The notes beneath the pieces were generated by a model, which saw nothing but the letters and a program-made list of their open reading frames with translations, had not been told where the DNA came from and searched no databases. This document shows positions 37,592 through 46,087 of a DNA stretch of 51,083 nt, piece by piece (the first letter of the stretch is position 1; each line of letters begins with the position of its first letter). The stretch spans positions 1 to 51,083 of the forward strand of contig CANIWM010000042.1 of NCBI GenBank assembly GCA_947471505.1, written 5' to 3'. The DNA is from Chthoniobacteraceae bacterium. Lineage in GTDB: Bacteria; Verrucomicrobiota; Verrucomicrobiia; Chthoniobacterales; Chthoniobacteraceae. The translations under genes were made by a program, and so were the position numbers.

Positions 37592-38338
37592 ATGATCACT
37601 CGCCGCCGACTCCTCGCACTCGCCCCGCTCCTCATTCTCCCCGCTCGGGCACAACGCGCGCCTTCCAAAAAGAAAGGCTCGTGCTCCGGGAGCGCGGACG
37701 CTGCGGATAAGCTCAAAACAACCTGGCGCTACGATTGGGGCGCGCAAGGCGGCAGTTCGCCGACGGTGGAATTCGTCCCGATGGTAAAGGGCACGCCGCA
37801 TTTCCGCGCGGGCTTTTGGGAGCAAGTCGCGGGGCTGAAAGCGCGGGGCGCGAAACATCTCCTCGGCTTCAACGAGCCCGAGCGAAAGAGCCAAGGCAAT
37901 CTCACCATCGCACAAGCCCTCGACCTTTGGCCCAAGCTGGAAGCCACGGGGCTGCGCCTCGGCAGCCCCGCTCCATCCTCCGATGGCGGCGGGATGGCGT
38001 GGCTGCACGAGTTCATGAAGGAGGTGAAAAAGCGGAAGCTCCGCGTAGATTTCATCGCAGTCCATTGGTACCGCAGCTCCGACCTCGCGGCGTTTGAAAG
38101 CTGGCTCAAAGACCTGAAGCACGACTTCGACCGCCCTGTGTGGCTCACGGAGTTCAACGCTTGGAACGCCGATGAGAACACGCAGGAACGCTTCCTCAAA
38201 GGCGCCGTCAAAATCCTCGAACGGCTCACCTTCGTCGAACGCTACTCCTTTTTCTCACCCGGTGCCGGGAAGCCGGGGAGCCTCTTCAAAGCCGATGGGC
38301 AGTTGAGTGAGCTGGGGGAGTTTTATCGGGAGTTGTGA
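37592..38338 (+). CDS. Exported GH128-like glycoside hydrolase
   Basis: 248 residues. The N-terminus 'MITRRRLLALAPLLILPARA' is a Tat-like or Sec signal. The mature part matches the Glyco_hydro_cc (GH128, Asl1-like) fold: 'HLLGFNEPERKSQGN' holds the proposed acid/base Glu and 'PVWLTEFNAWNA' the nucleophile Glu. 'VDFIAVHWY' and 'YSFFSPGAG' are also typical. GH128 enzymes act on beta-1,3-glucan. Start at ATG 37592; an earlier in-frame ATG lies inside the MITE terminal repeat and is unlikely. Confidence 0.82.
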   Translation: MITRRRLLALAPLLILPARAQRAPSKKKGSCSGSADAADKLKTTWRYDWGAQGGSSPTVEFVPMVKGTPHFRAGFWEQVAGLKARGAKHLLGFNEPERKSQGNLTIAQALDLWPKLEATGLRLGSPAPSSDGGGMAWLHEFMKEVKKRKLRVDFIAVHWYRSSDLAAFESWLKDLKHDFDRPVWLTEFNAWNADENTQERFLKGAVKILERLTFVERYSFFSPGAGKPGSLFKADGQLSELGEFYREL

Positions 38339-38530
38339 AGCGATAGGGGTAGGGACGGCGCATTGGTTTGCGGCGCCCCTCCTTCCGAACCGGACTGGCG
38401 GCTCTCTCCCGACGTGTCGGGACTCTCCAGTCAGCAGGTGACTGCTTTTCGCAAACTGATGATTTCTTCGCGTTGGGTCGCTTCCAGGCTTAAGTACCCT
38501 TGCTCGGTAAAGTAGTGGTTGTTCCATCTT
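38339..38530 (-). other. Probable group II intron 3' remnant (non-coding)
   Basis: No gene. On the minus strand the stretch around 38432-38371 reads CTGACTGGAGAG, a palindrome, then GAGCCGCCAGTCCGGTTCGG and AAGGAGGGG. This resembles the GAGCC...GGTTCGGA-GGGG block that follows reverse-transcriptase ORFs in many bacterial group II introns. In place of the usual stem there is CCCGACACGTCGGG. No reverse transcriptase or intron 5' end is visible, so at most a fragment remains. The rest, to 38665, shows nothing recognisable. Confidence 0.35.
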
Positions 38531-38665
38531 TGATCGTCTCGTCCTCTCCCTCTTCCTTTTAAAAGAGCCGACCGCACATGACCGAGCCAGCGATGAGGGC
38601 TGGTGCAGGCGGGCTCATCGTTGGGAGTGTGGGATTTGCGGGGGCGGGGGCAAGGTGCGCTTTGG

Positions 38666-40156
38666 CTACTCGCGGGGGATCTCGTTGACGGTGTAGTAGG
38701 CCTTTTTGTGGAGGATGGGCTGGCCGTCCTGAGCGGTGAGTTTGCCGAGGTCGAAGTCGTGGATGTGGTCTTCGGTGATTTTGTCGAGGTGGAGGTGGAC
38801 GGTGAGGCCGTCGGCGGAGGGTTCGGCGCGGAGGACGCGCGGGGTGGTTTGATCGACTTCGGGGCTGCCGTATGCGCCGTGGTAGATGTGGGTGTAGGTG
38901 GTGACGAGGTAGTTGTCGGGGCGGGCGGCGGTTTCGCGATTGATGGGTTTTGTGAAGGTGAGGAGGAAGCCGTCTTTGCGGATGTTGATTTCTTTGACTT
39001 CGAAGGGGACGACGCCGTTCCAGTCGATGCGCTGGAGGGCGAAGGGCTCGGTGCCGCGGACGGGCCACTGGCGGTTGGTGGTGAAGCCGCCGGCGATGAG
39101 CTGGCCGCGGGGGGAGAATTCGACGTTCATGATGCCGGTGGAGAGGCCTTCGCGGAATGGGTAACAGGCGCCCTGCCAGACACCGTTTACGAGTTCGGTG
39201 GTGGCCCTCATGATGACGCTGGTGGTGTAGTCGCCGAGGAAGAGCTGGCCGTCGAAGGGGCCGAATTTTCCGCCGGTGGTGGCAAGGCGGAATCCGGAGA
39301 TGGAGCGTCCCATTTTAATGTAGGGGAATTTGACGGCGGGGGGGATGAGTTCTTTGACGCGCTTTTTTTCGATGCCCATGCGGGAGCCGCTTTTGGGCTC
39401 GAGTTCGGGGGCTTTCATGCCGGGGACAAAGGGATACCAGTTGTAGCTGGCGGGGTGGCCGAGGAATGCGCCGGGCTTGAGGTGCTTGAGGGAACAGCAG
39501 CCGTTCCACGGGCCCTGGCTCTCGATGACGAACATGGCGCCTTGTGCATTCGCGCCGACGCCGCCGGGGCTGCGGAGGCCGCTGCAGATGGGGATCATTT
39601 TGCCCTGCGGGGTGACTTTGACGGCCCATCCGCGGAAGAGGTTGTGGGATTCGTAGGAGCCGCTGAGGCCGAGGGCGATGGTGATGGCGCCGTCGGCGTC
39701 GGGCTTGGACCCGAAGGCGAATTCGTGGCCTTCGGCGTAGCCCCAGTTGTTGCTGAGGGTGTCGTAGCGGTCGGCGACTTCATCGCCGTCGGTGTCGGAG
39801 ATGCGTGTCGCTTCGCCCCACGTGACGGCCGTCATCGCGCCGTCGCGCCACGAGAGGGTGAAGATTTCGTCCTGCCCGCTGGCGAAGAGGTGATACTCGG
39901 GCTTTGGCGGCACATCGAATGCGCCTTTGATAAAATAGATGTCGCCGCGCCTTGTGCCGACTGCGAGGCGTCCGTCCGGCAAGCTCTCCAGCCCGCCCGG
40001 CCGCATGGGCACGGTGGCCGGGATGGGGATATTGACGATGGGGTAATACTTCGCCTCCTCGGATGCGGTGCCCCACATTTCCCCGAGGTCTTCGTCTGCG
40101 CGAAGTTGCGGTGCGAGGGCGAGGGCGAGAGCGATGATGGTGCGGATGCGAAACAT
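38666..40156 (-). CDS. Exported sorbosone dehydrogenase-like beta-propeller protein
   Basis: 496 residues with a signal peptide (1-20, 'IIALALALAPQLRA'). The sequence 'GGLESLPDGRLAVGTRRGDIYF', 'SGLRSPGGVGANAQGAMFVIESQGPW' and 'GQLFLGDYTTS' matches PQQ-type glucose/sorbosone dehydrogenase-like propellers that are abundant in Planctomycetes and Verrucomicrobiota. The C-terminal c-type haem module often fused to them is absent (no CxxCH). Periplasmic; substrate and redox partner unknown. Start at MFRIRTII rather than an ATG 20 codons upstream. Confidence 0.78.
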   Translation of the reverse strand: MFRIRTIIALALALAPQLRADEDLGEMWGTASEEAKYYPIVNIPIPATVPMRPGGLESLPDGRLAVGTRRGDIYFIKGAFDVPPKPEYHLFASGQDEIFTLSWRDGAMTAVTWGEATRISDTDGDEVADRYDTLSNNWGYAEGHEFAFGSKPDADGAITIALGLSGSYESHNLFRGWAVKVTPQGKMIPICSGLRSPGGVGANAQGAMFVIESQGPWNGCCSLKHLKPGAFLGHPASYNWYPFVPGMKAPELEPKSGSRMGIEKKRVKELIPPAVKFPYIKMGRSISGFRLATTGGKFGPFDGQLFLGDYTTSVIMRATTELVNGVWQGACYPFREGLSTGIMNVEFSPRGQLIAGGFTTNRQWPVRGTEPFALQRIDWNGVVPFEVKEINIRKDGFLLTFTKPINRETAARPDNYLVTTYTHIYHGAYGSPEVDQTTPRVLRAEPSADGLTVHLHLDKITEDHIHDFDLGKLTAQDGQPILHKKAYYTVNEIPRE

Positions 40157-40229
40157 GGAAAGTGCGGGTTGCTTTGCTACACGCGGCCGAGTGGGTGGTC
40201 GAGAACTCAAAGGCATGTGCGCGTTCCCG

Positions 40230-40447
40230 GGGTGTGATTAAAAGTGGAATGTGGCGCGAAGCGCCCAAGGAGCGGCGACATTCCTGTCGCTGTCCCCAAA
40301 CGCGCGAAGCGCCTGATCTGAAGACCGTGCAGTTTTCGAGAGCCGCACGAATCTGATTGGGCGCTTCGCGCTTTTAGGACAGCGACAGGAATGTCGCCGC
40401 TCCTTGTCGCTGTCGCGACTTCGCTGCATCCACTTTTAATCACACCC
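40230..40447. mobile_element. MITE copy 3 with 8-bp target duplication
   Basis: 218 bp with ends GGGTGTGATTAAAAGTGGA and TCCACTTTTAATCACACCC. Flanking direct repeats CGTTCCCG at 40222-40229 and 40448-40455 indicate real insertion. The core differs from copies 1 and 2: a perfect 29-bp inverted repeat, 40267-40295 against 40377-40405 (AGGAGCGGCGACATTCCTGT and its complement), plus GCGCGAAGCGCC-type smaller palindromes. Inserted between the sorbosone dehydrogenase-like and beta-lactamase-like genes. Confidence 0.85.
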
Positions 40448-40461
40448 CGTTCCCGGAGGCG

Positions 40462-41607
40462 CTATTTGCCGAACCGCTCCAGCGCCCAGTTTTTGAACAC
40501 ACCCTGCGCGTCGCCGCCTTTGCCGGGGAAGCCTCCGTGCTGCACCATCCAGACGATGGTGATGCCTTTGCCGGGGCGGACTTCCATGTTCGTCGCGTGG
40601 GCGCCGCCGTGGCCGAAGAAATCTCCGCCGACCGCGTGGCCGAGGCCGTAGCTGTCCTTCACCGTGTCGGGCGTCTGGCGTTTGGTGATTTCCTTGAACG
40701 AGGCCTCGCTGAGGTAGCGCCGTCCGTTGAGTTCGCCGCCATTGAGCATCATACGGCAGAAGGTCGCCGTGTCCTGCGCCGTGGAAAACAAACCGCCGGC
40801 GGGCATCGGGAAGCGATGCGTGCGGTCGGTGAGCGGGTAGATGAGCTGGCTCACGGGGAATTCTTCGAGGTTGGTTTTCTCCTTATCCGGGCGGTACGAT
40901 TTTGCCACACGCGCGTTCTGTTCCTCGGTGGGCCAGAAGGTCGTGTCCTTCATGCCGAGCGGCTCAAACAGACGCTTCTGCATGAAGTCCTCATACGGAA
41001 TCCCGCTCACGACTTCGAGGACGCGGGCCGCTGTGTTGATGCCGGCGTTGGAGTATTGATACTTTGTTCCGGGCTCGGTCTGGAGCGGCGTCATCGCGTA
41101 ACTGCGCACCGCTGCGGAGAGCGGGAGTCCGTCGAGCGTCGGCTTTTCGATGGCGGATTGAAACGGCATCCCGCTCATGTGGCTGAGCGTCTCGCGAATT
41201 GTGACGGGATGCGCCGGTTTCTTTAGCAAAACGTGAGCGTCGTCCTTTTCTGCGATGACCATCTGGCCGCGAAACTCGGGAAGGTATTTCTCCACCGGAT
41301 CGTCGAGGGCGATTTTCTTTTCATCCACAAGCATCATCACGGCGACGGCGGTGATAGGCTTCGACTGCGAGGCGATCCAAAAGACGGAATCCGCAGTCAT
41401 CTTTTTCCCCGCAGCGACATCTGCGAAACCGACCGTCTCCACCGCGAGCACCTTGTCTTTATCGGCCACGAGCGCGACGGCTCCGGCGAGTTCGTGCTTC
41501 TCCACAAAAGGCTGGAGCAAAGACGCGACGGACGCCGGCTGTTCGGCGAAAAGTGACGACGGTACCGCGAACGCGGCGATGAGAGTGAGGATGTGACGGG
41601 TAAGCAT
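40462..41607 (-). CDS. Exported serine beta-lactamase-like hydrolase (class C/CubicO family)
   Basis: 381 residues, signal peptide about 1-21 ('LIAAFAVPSSLFA'). The serine active-site motif is SQSK (Ser80-Lys83), the second motif is Tyr185 in QYSNAG, and the third is HGG in 'FFGHGGAHAT' near residue 340. This pattern covers class C beta-lactamases, DD-peptidases and esterases. Nothing specific suggests antibiotic resistance, and an esterase or peptidase role is as likely. The gene ends 14 bp from MITE copy 3. Confidence 0.87.
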   Translation of the reverse strand: MLTRHILTLIAAFAVPSSLFAEQPASVASLLQPFVEKHELAGAVALVADKDKVLAVETVGFADVAAGKKMTADSVFWIASQSKPITAVAVMMLVDEKKIALDDPVEKYLPEFRGQMVIAEKDDAHVLLKKPAHPVTIRETLSHMSGMPFQSAIEKPTLDGLPLSAAVRSYAMTPLQTEPGTKYQYSNAGINTAARVLEVVSGIPYEDFMQKRLFEPLGMKDTTFWPTEEQNARVAKSYRPDKEKTNLEEFPVSQLIYPLTDRTHRFPMPAGGLFSTAQDTATFCRMMLNGGELNGRRYLSEASFKEITKRQTPDTVKDSYGLGHAVGGDFFGHGGAHATNMEVRPGKGITIVWMVQHGGFPGKGGDAQGVFKNWALERFGK

Positions 41608-41800
41608 AATGGCGTCCGGATAGACCCACCACCGCCCGCAACCGTAGGCGCGCCCTCGCGCCCCTCTGAGCGCCGGATTCGTCGAGTGCGCACGATTTAC
41701 GACAGCGGGAAGCCGTAGATCCTAGGCTCCCAAGGCCGCACGCCAAGGACAACGTAAATGGTGTCTTGAACAATCCACTGGGCAACCACCAGAGTCGCGC

Positions 41801-42877
41801 ATGACGCGGTCCATTGCTGCCCTTATCATCTTCCTCGCTGGCATCGCGCTCTGCCGGAGCGGGTATGTCAGCATGTATGAACCGGTCGTCTTAATCGAGA
41901 ATGCCGGTCTCGGTGAGATTGTCGCCCATTCCGTGGCGCTCGATATGAAACGATGGGACGACCGCACACGAAACTGTATGGTCGTGGAGACGCGCATTCG
42001 CTCGGATGCGGGAGAATCGGTAACACGTCGCTTCTTCGCGGCCCCAGCGAATGCATGGAAGTTTTGCCTGCAGCATCCGGCGGGAGAACGTGTAGATGTT
42101 TCAGCACTGGGCAATGGCGATGAATGGAACCCCACCACAAAACGGGTGTTGGGCGGTTTGGGGATGATTTTCCTCGGCGGATTGGCAGCGATTGTTGGGT
42201 TGGCGCTACCCCCGACGGGCGACACTTTCGCGTCACGGTTCGGAGGAGCGGCTGTCGGCTTTGTGTTCCTCGCAGGTGGAATATCTGTAGCCTCAGCATT
42301 GTGGGGAGGAGCCGTCGAACACGCCCTGGCGAGATGGTGGACGCCGGTTTCGTGCGAGGTTTTGGATACGCGACTGGTTAGCGCCGGCAAGCACAGCAGC
42401 CAGAAGGAGTTCGCGTATCGCTACTCGTTCAAGGGCGTCAGCTACGAAAGCGTCGGGAAAGAGTTTCCTCTCACCAGCATGGATTCGCGACCGGTGGAGT
42501 GCCGCGTGCATCCAGAAGCTCCTTGGCGGAGCCGACTGACTTGGGGGTTTCGCCCGGCGCTTCTTATCGTCTTGTTTCCAGTTCCATTCCTTACGATCGG
42601 AATCCTTTTCGTCGCGCAAGTGTTGTTTCCATCCGCCGGACGATGGATTAAAGGAACAGATCCGAAAACCAGGTTTTGGAGAGAGTTTACGTCCTACAGC
42701 ATCGCTGTGGCGTTTGTTGGGAGCATCGCGGGCATGTTTTTGGGGGTATTGTTGAAACTATGGATGGATGGAAATCCGTTTAAATGGGTTTGGACCGCAA
42801 TGATATTCCTCTTTGCAATTCTCGTATTCGTCCCGAACGCAAAACGTCGAGCAGCGACAAAGTCCGCGAAGCACTAG
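41801..42877 (+). CDS. DUF3592 family membrane protein
   Basis: 358 residues, five or so hydrophobic segments: about 4-22, 108-128, 141-165, 245-272, 298-320 and 328-345. Between them is the DUF3592 module ('WWTPVSCEVLDTRLVS', 'FAYRYSFKGVSYESVGKEF', 'VECRVHPEAPWRSRL'), which is extracytoplasmic. No function is established for the family. The gene is divergent from the beta-lactamase-like gene with 193 bp between them, which shows nothing recognisable. Confidence 0.75.
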   Translation: MTRSIAALIIFLAGIALCRSGYVSMYEPVVLIENAGLGEIVAHSVALDMKRWDDRTRNCMVVETRIRSDAGESVTRRFFAAPANAWKFCLQHPAGERVDVSALGNGDEWNPTTKRVLGGLGMIFLGGLAAIVGLALPPTGDTFASRFGGAAVGFVFLAGGISVASALWGGAVEHALARWWTPVSCEVLDTRLVSAGKHSSQKEFAYRYSFKGVSYESVGKEFPLTSMDSRPVECRVHPEAPWRSRLTWGFRPALLIVLFPVPFLTIGILFVAQVLFPSAGRWIKGTDPKTRFWREFTSYSIAVAFVGSIAGMFLGVLLKLWMDGNPFKWVWTAMIFLFAILVFVPNAKRRAATKSAKH

Positions 42878-42983
42878 AAAAGAAAGCCGTAGAAGCGTCG
42901 ATCTCATCACAGTCCGGGCTTCGGGAATTCAGGCTACCAATACAGAGTTACTTCAAAGATTCGCGGAGAATCATTCAGAAACG

Positions 42984-43319
42984 CTACACCCGCACCACGC
43001 CGCAGCCGAAGTCCACCTCCAGCGCCGTCTCCGTCCGGCGCACCACGATGTCGGGCGAGAGGCGGTAAAGCAGACGCCGCCCGTCCTGCGGATTCTCCTC
43101 CGTCACCACGAGCTTTGCCGCCCGCAAGGCGACGAGGTGTTTCAGGGTTCCATCGAGACGCTTGCGCGATGACATCATCAACTGCGAAGCCGTCTGGCGA
43201 GGCGTCGCCGCCAGCGAGAGCAGCAGACGGCGGCGGGTCGGTTCACCCAGCGCGGCGAAGACCAAATCGGGATCCCAGCGCGGAGGCTGCGGAGCGGAAA
43301 TAGGAGTCGAATCACTCAT
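42984..43319 (-). CDS. Small winged-helix (ArsR-like) transcriptional regulator
   Basis: 111 residues from MSDSTPISAP. A winged-helix core is visible: 'VFAALGEPTRRRLLLSLAA' as in ArsR regulators, a recognition helix region 'TASQLMMSSRKRLDGTLKHLVALRAAKLV', and a wing 'DGRRLLYRLSPDI'. No metal-binding ELCVCDL motif. The target is unknown; the DUF3592 gene ends about 107 bp away on the opposite strand. Longer versions of the frame would run into the repeat array, so the short start is preferred. Confidence 0.7.
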   Translation of the reverse strand: MSDSTPISAPQPPRWDPDLVFAALGEPTRRRLLLSLAATPRQTASQLMMSSRKRLDGTLKHLVALRAAKLVVTEENPQDGRRLLYRLSPDIVVRRTETALEVDFGCGVVRV

Positions 43320-43343
43320 ACTTAAACCCATGCCACACCTCCC

Positions 43344-43763
43344 GAAGCTCCGCAACCTCGCGGACACGTCCGTTTTCACCCGGCGGAAGCTCGGCTCGAT
43401 GAAAACCACATCCATCCCGACGCAGCATTCGCTCCCCGAGGCGAAAACCACCCGCCTTTCGCCCTGGCCAAGTCTCCCCCATCCGGGCGGAAAAGTCGGC
43501 GCAACCCGACGGAGCCTCGCCAACCTCGCAACCACGATCGGCCCGGCCCGGAGTTAGCTCCCCTACCCCGCCAACAGAGACGGCGCAATCCACCCGAGCC
43601 TCCCAACAAGCGCACCCACTCCGGATTCAGACCAAGGGAGCCTCCCGACAAGCGCAGCCACTCCGCAATCAGATCGTGGGAGCCTCCCGACAAGCGCAGC
43701 CACTCCGGAATCGAGTCGCCCGAGACTCCCTTCCCTCAGCCGAAGAGTCCGCACGGACTCACC
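43344..43763. repeat. 42-bp phased tandem array
   Basis: A short motif (GAGCCTCCC and variants such as GAAGCTCCG, AAGTCTCCC) recurs at exactly 42-bp steps: 43344, 43386, 43428, 43470, 43512, 43554, 43596, 43638, 43680 and 43722. The last three full units are nearly identical over ACAAGCGCAGCCACTCCG; the earlier ones are highly diverged but keep phase without indels. All three minus-strand frames are partly open, none convincingly coding. The remaining bases to 43820 show nothing else. Confidence 0.8.
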
Positions 43764-43820
43764 GAGATTCCTGAAGCGTTTGCCAAAAGTAATTTCCGAT
43801 CTAGGACGACGGTTCCCGAT

Positions 43821-44858
43821 TTATTGTGCGCCTGGGGCGGAGTCGTTGAGCCACAGCTCCAGATTGTCGAACATCTTCAGGAACATTGCTTTCGCATCCT
43901 CGTCGTCTGGAAGCCGCACTGCGTGGTACTCGATACTCAAATGGAGCTTATTGTCTCGCGACCAGAAGTCTGTGCCGTCATCCAAAATCATCTCCTGGCC
44001 GCTGCTCCCCGAGGACTCGAGCTTGATGTGTTTTCTCGCCTCGTTTCTGAACCACTGCGGTGTGAACTTGTCTGGGGTGAACACCCACATCCCTTTGTAT
44101 TGTGTTTCATCCCCTTTGCTATCGGTACTACGGAAGTCGATTCGGATATTTCCATTCAGAGCGATGTCTGGCGTGAAGACCTCAAGTCCTGTCATCTTCT
44201 GGAAGCCGTGGTCGTTTTTTGATGTGGTCGCTTTCGCGATGGACTCGATCAGCCGTTGGCAAAAATCATCACCCTGAATCATGTCGCGCTTGAATCCGGC
44301 TTTCGCAAACGCGGCTCGCACTTCCTCAAAATGCGCCTTTTTTGCGGCAACGAAAGCACCCGCTTTCTGATCCTTTTTCCAGTTCAGCTCAAATGGTCTT
44401 GAACGAAAGCCGTCCACCGAAATTCGAGCGGTCGTCGGTGATTTGGGTTCCCCGAGCCTATAGAGATTCACAATGAACTCGTATGGGACCTGAGGCTCCA
44501 TCTCGAACGATTGTGCGCCTGTAGCGCAGTATCCGACGGTAACATCCTTCCATTTCTCTTTGCTCAAGATTTCGTATCCCACGAAGCGCGGGATGAATCT
44601 GCCGAAATCAGGTTCGTCAAAGCCGGAAACGCTCACTGTCGTTGACGTTCGATTGACGAACGTAAAGTGGCCGACATACACGCCATCCTCGGGCGACGGG
44701 ACGATCTTGATGGGGTAAAAGTCGTAATCTTTGACTGGGACCCACGTGGACTTCTCGGCTGCTTTCGGCGTTTTTTTCGGACGCTCCGCTGCGCTCGAGA
44801 TGCCGCAATTCGCGAGGAAGAAAATGCAGAGCGCCTGTATGATGACTGCGGAGTTCAC
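43821..44858 (-). CDS. Hypothetical secreted protein
   Basis: Not recognised. 345 residues with an N-terminal signal ('VIIQALCIFFLANCGISSAA', possible lipobox-like Cys). A Lys-rich linker (about 27-37) precedes a beta-rich domain ('YVGHFTFVNRTSTTVSVSGF', about 60-165). An alpha/beta portion follows, and it ends with a segment rich in acidic residues ('DDGTDFWSRDNKLHLSIEYH'). Downstream partner of the next gene on the same strand, 57 bp apart, so both may form an operon. Confidence 0.7.
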   Translation of the reverse strand: MNSAVIIQALCIFFLANCGISSAAERPKKTPKAAEKSTWVPVKDYDFYPIKIVPSPEDGVYVGHFTFVNRTSTTVSVSGFDEPDFGRFIPRFVGYEILSKEKWKDVTVGYCATGAQSFEMEPQVPYEFIVNLYRLGEPKSPTTARISVDGFRSRPFELNWKKDQKAGAFVAAKKAHFEEVRAAFAKAGFKRDMIQGDDFCQRLIESIAKATTSKNDHGFQKMTGLEVFTPDIALNGNIRIDFRSTDSKGDETQYKGMWVFTPDKFTPQWFRNEARKHIKLESSGSSGQEMILDDGTDFWSRDNKLHLSIEYHAVRLPDDEDAKAMFLKMFDNLELWLNDSAPGAQ

Positions 44859-44915
44859 GCTCCGTTGTATCGCGGCGAGGTCGCTTTGTCCACCTGGCGT
44901 GCGATTCGCGCCACC

Positions 44916-45689
44916 CTATTTCTGTTGCCAGCGCTCAAACGTGTATTTCAGCGACTTGGTCGCGAGGCGGCCGGTCCAGACGTTGTGCTTCTTCGTATCC
45001 TCGTCCGGGTCGTTGGTGAAAATCGCGCGCATGCTCGCCTCCTCGGTCCCGTTTTTCGGGCGGGGAAACCCGGTCCATATCTCGACATCGCTGAAATACA
45101 CATCGATCACGATGCTCTCCTGCGGACCGAGCACTTCAAAGCGAGGGCGATTCACACACCAAAAGATCGGCTTTTTCCGGACGACCCGTGCTTTACCGCT
45201 CTTATCGGTGATTTCGAAAGTCAGCGAGTCGTAGCCCCATGAACATCCTTCCTGCCATAGATTGACGGGCGTGTCCGTCGGGTTGGTGAGGACGACATTG
45301 AAATGCGATTTCTGGTCCCAGTAGGTGATGACCCGTTTGCCGTATGTCTCGGGAACCGCGATGGAGATGGATAGCGGAATCTCCGAAACCAATCGCACGT
45401 CGAGCTTCTCGGCTTCGATCGCGGCGGCGATCACTTTTCGCGCAGCGGCAGCATCGCCCGGAGCCACGCGAATCGTCCCGGTTTGCTTCTCCCGGTTCTG
45501 GATGGTCGCCTGGATACCGCTCTTCGAGAGCAACTCAACGACACGCCCGCCGTGCTTCGGGTGATCGAGATCGTAAGAGTAAGCCGCTACCGGAACGGCC
45601 GGTTCTTCGGGCGCGTCGCCGCCTCGCAACAAGGTTGCCGAAAGCAGGAATGTGAACACGAACGTGATTGCGTAGCGAATGCAGTTCAT
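44916..45689 (-). CDS. Hypothetical secreted protein
   Basis: Not recognised. 257 residues with a signal peptide (about 1-23, 'ITFVFTFLLSATLLRGG'). Residues about 30-95 ('GGRVVELLSKSGIQATIQN', 'ARKVIAAAI') look like a small alpha/beta domain of the kind found in DUF2007-like proteins. The rest is a beta-sandwich resembling the preceding gene's 'NPTDTPVNLWQEGCSWGYDS' style region. First gene of a probable two-gene unit with the secreted protein downstream. Confidence 0.7.
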   Translation of the reverse strand: MNCIRYAITFVFTFLLSATLLRGGDAPEEPAVPVAAYSYDLDHPKHGGRVVELLSKSGIQATIQNREKQTGTIRVAPGDAAAARKVIAAAIEAEKLDVRLVSEIPLSISIAVPETYGKRVITYWDQKSHFNVVLTNPTDTPVNLWQEGCSWGYDSLTFEITDKSGKARVVRKKPIFWCVNRPRFEVLGPQESIVIDVYFSDVEIWTGFPRPKNGTEEASMRAIFTNDPDEDTKKHNVWTGRLATKSLKYTFERWQQK

Positions 45690-46087
45690 AGGCAGCGGTA
45701 TGCGCGGGATCCAACAGCAGACGGTGGAACAAGGAAAGCCTTGTGCGCGCTTTCGTTCACGGAAATGAAACTCGCGGGGCAGGAGCAGTTCCGCCGCACC
45801 CCCTCGCCCGCCGCGCTCTCAGCGTGGCGCAGGCGCTTCAGTTTTCCCGAGCGGCGGTCGCGCGTAGAATGAACAGCTCCATATGGCCCTCCGTTTCGAT
45901 CGCTCGGAAGACTCCGATCAGGATGCTTTTTCCGGATGATGAACATCGTTCCGAGGAAATTCATGGAGACGATTTGGACGGGAGCCACAGTGTTTGATTC
46001 AAAAGGAAACACAAACCTCATTGCGCCAAAACTACGCGCTTCCCCCAACGCCGATGGAGTGCTTCATTGCGCGCCCAAATTTTACCA
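45690..46087. other. Intergenic region without recognisable gene
   Basis: 398 bp between a leftward and a rightward gene, so it should hold two promoters. Short reading frames exist on both strands, but none has convincing composition or start. No repeat, hairpin or RNA gene stands out. Confidence 0.4.

Noticed and set aside
38603-40237. Plus-strand frame of 544 codons opposite the sorbosone dehydrogenase-like gene
   Set aside because: Acidic Gly/Ala/Asp/Val-rich composition typical of antisense GC-rich DNA; the minus strand has a signal peptide and family motifs.
45686-46048. Possible 120-codon minus-strand gene in the intergenic region
   Set aside because: No recognisable domain, Arg-rich tail and it overlaps the expected promoter of the downstream secreted-protein gene; support is insufficient.
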